From contig JABANP010000518.1 in assembly GCA_013115135.1 (NCBI GenBank), positions 1-35,000 of the forward strand: a stretch of DNA of 35,000 nucleotides. The letters are read 5' to 3'. The notes below the pieces were generated by a model. The model was not told the origin of the DNA. It did no database searches and worked only from the letters and a program-made list of their open reading frames with translations. Positions 34,463 to 35,000 of this stretch are shown here, one piece after another. Position 1 is the stretch's first letter, and each line of letters opens with the position of its first letter. A program made the position numbers and the translations under genes. The stretch comes from Perkinsus olseni. Its lineage: Eukaryota; Perkinsozoa; Perkinsida; Perkinsidae.

Positions 34463-35000
34463 CAACAACAACAACAACAACAACAACTACGACCACTACG
34501 ACTACTACAACCACGACGACCACAACTACTACAACCACGACGACCACAACTACTGCGACCACGACGACCACAACTACTACGACCACGACGACCACAACTA
34601 CTACGACCACGACGACCACAACGACCACGACGACCACAACTACTACGACCACAACTACTACGACCACGACGACCACAACTACTACAACTACTACGACCAC
34701 AACTACTACGACCACGACCACTACAACCACGACAACCACAACAACTACGACCACGACGACCACAACTACTACGACCACAACTACTACGACCACAACTACT
34801 ACGACCACAACTACGACGACCACAACTACTACGACCACAACTACTACGACCACAACTACTACGACCACGACGACCACAACTACTACAACCACGACGACCA
34901 CAACTACTACGACCACGACGACCACAACGACCACAACCACGACGACCACAACTACTACGACCACGACGACCACAACCACGACGACCACAACTACTACAAC
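34463..35000. repeat. Trinucleotide-rich tandem array, runs off window
   Basis: Starts as (AAC)8 and becomes a degenerate array of ACx triplets (aactactac, gaccacgacgacc). It is open as poly-Val on the minus strand. It resembles the first array (28664-29801) in being built from AC-starting triplets, but with tac and gac instead of cca-rich units. Confidence 0.95.

Noticed and set aside
34341..34988. Poly-valine protein on the minus strand
   Set aside because: Artefact of the ACx-triplet array.

Overview
This window looks like nuclear DNA from an intron-rich, flagellated protist. Five genes can be assembled exon by exon into complete proteins of normal family length: GDP-mannose 4,6-dehydratase, enkurin, leucine carboxyl methyltransferase 1, the spliceosomal protein DIM1 and TMEM234. 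The last exons of a mitochondrial processing peptidase subunit are also present. Introns are GT-AG and mostly 36-57 bp, with a few of 135-410 bp. Enkurin implies a motile axoneme. Mid-range GC, tiny introns and tandem arrays of lineage-specific secreted-protein genes make an alveolate of the perkinsid type my best guess; this is inference, because no rRNA or organelle marker is present.

Layout. (1) 0.46-10.6 kb, minus strand: a tandem cluster of two unrecognised multi-exon families. 'F2' has copies at 0.76-3.5 kb and 3.8-6.3 kb and fragments at 0.46-0.75 and 9.5-9.75 kb. 'F3' has a signal-peptide gene with Gly-Ala-Thr-Leu-Gly repeats at 6.5-8.5 kb and a broken copy at 10.2-10.6 kb. The order F3-F2 recurs, so a two-gene block was duplicated. 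(2) 10.9-15.1 kb, plus strand: GMD then ENKUR. (3) 16.4-22.1 kb, plus strand: three tandem copies of a six-exon secreted-protein family, 'F4', with a nearly invariant signal-peptide exon and highly diverged mature parts. Copy 1 carries a frameshift and copy 2 has lost the normal start. (4) 22.6-28.5 kb, minus strand: LCMT1, DIM1, TMEM234 and the 3' end of an M16 mitochondrial processing peptidase gene, all in one direction with short gaps. The first TMEM234 intron is swollen to 1.2 kb and holds a hAT-type transposase remnant. (5) 28.65-35 kb: a 1.1-kb 15-bp minisatellite, then a 5'-truncated, twice-frameshifted non-LTR retrotransposon (gag-like zinc knuckles, endonuclease, reverse transcriptase, RNase H), an A-rich tail, and a second trinucleotide-rich tandem array running to the window end.

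The conserved genes do not form a pathway; they are ordinary housekeeping or ciliary genes between expanding, lineage-specific families. The most interesting parts are the leader-conserved, body-diverged F4 array, the duplicated F3-F2 cluster, and the retrotransposon lying between two related simple-repeat arrays next to (or inside) a housekeeping gene. F2-F4 functions are unknown; only secretion is indicated for F3 and F4.
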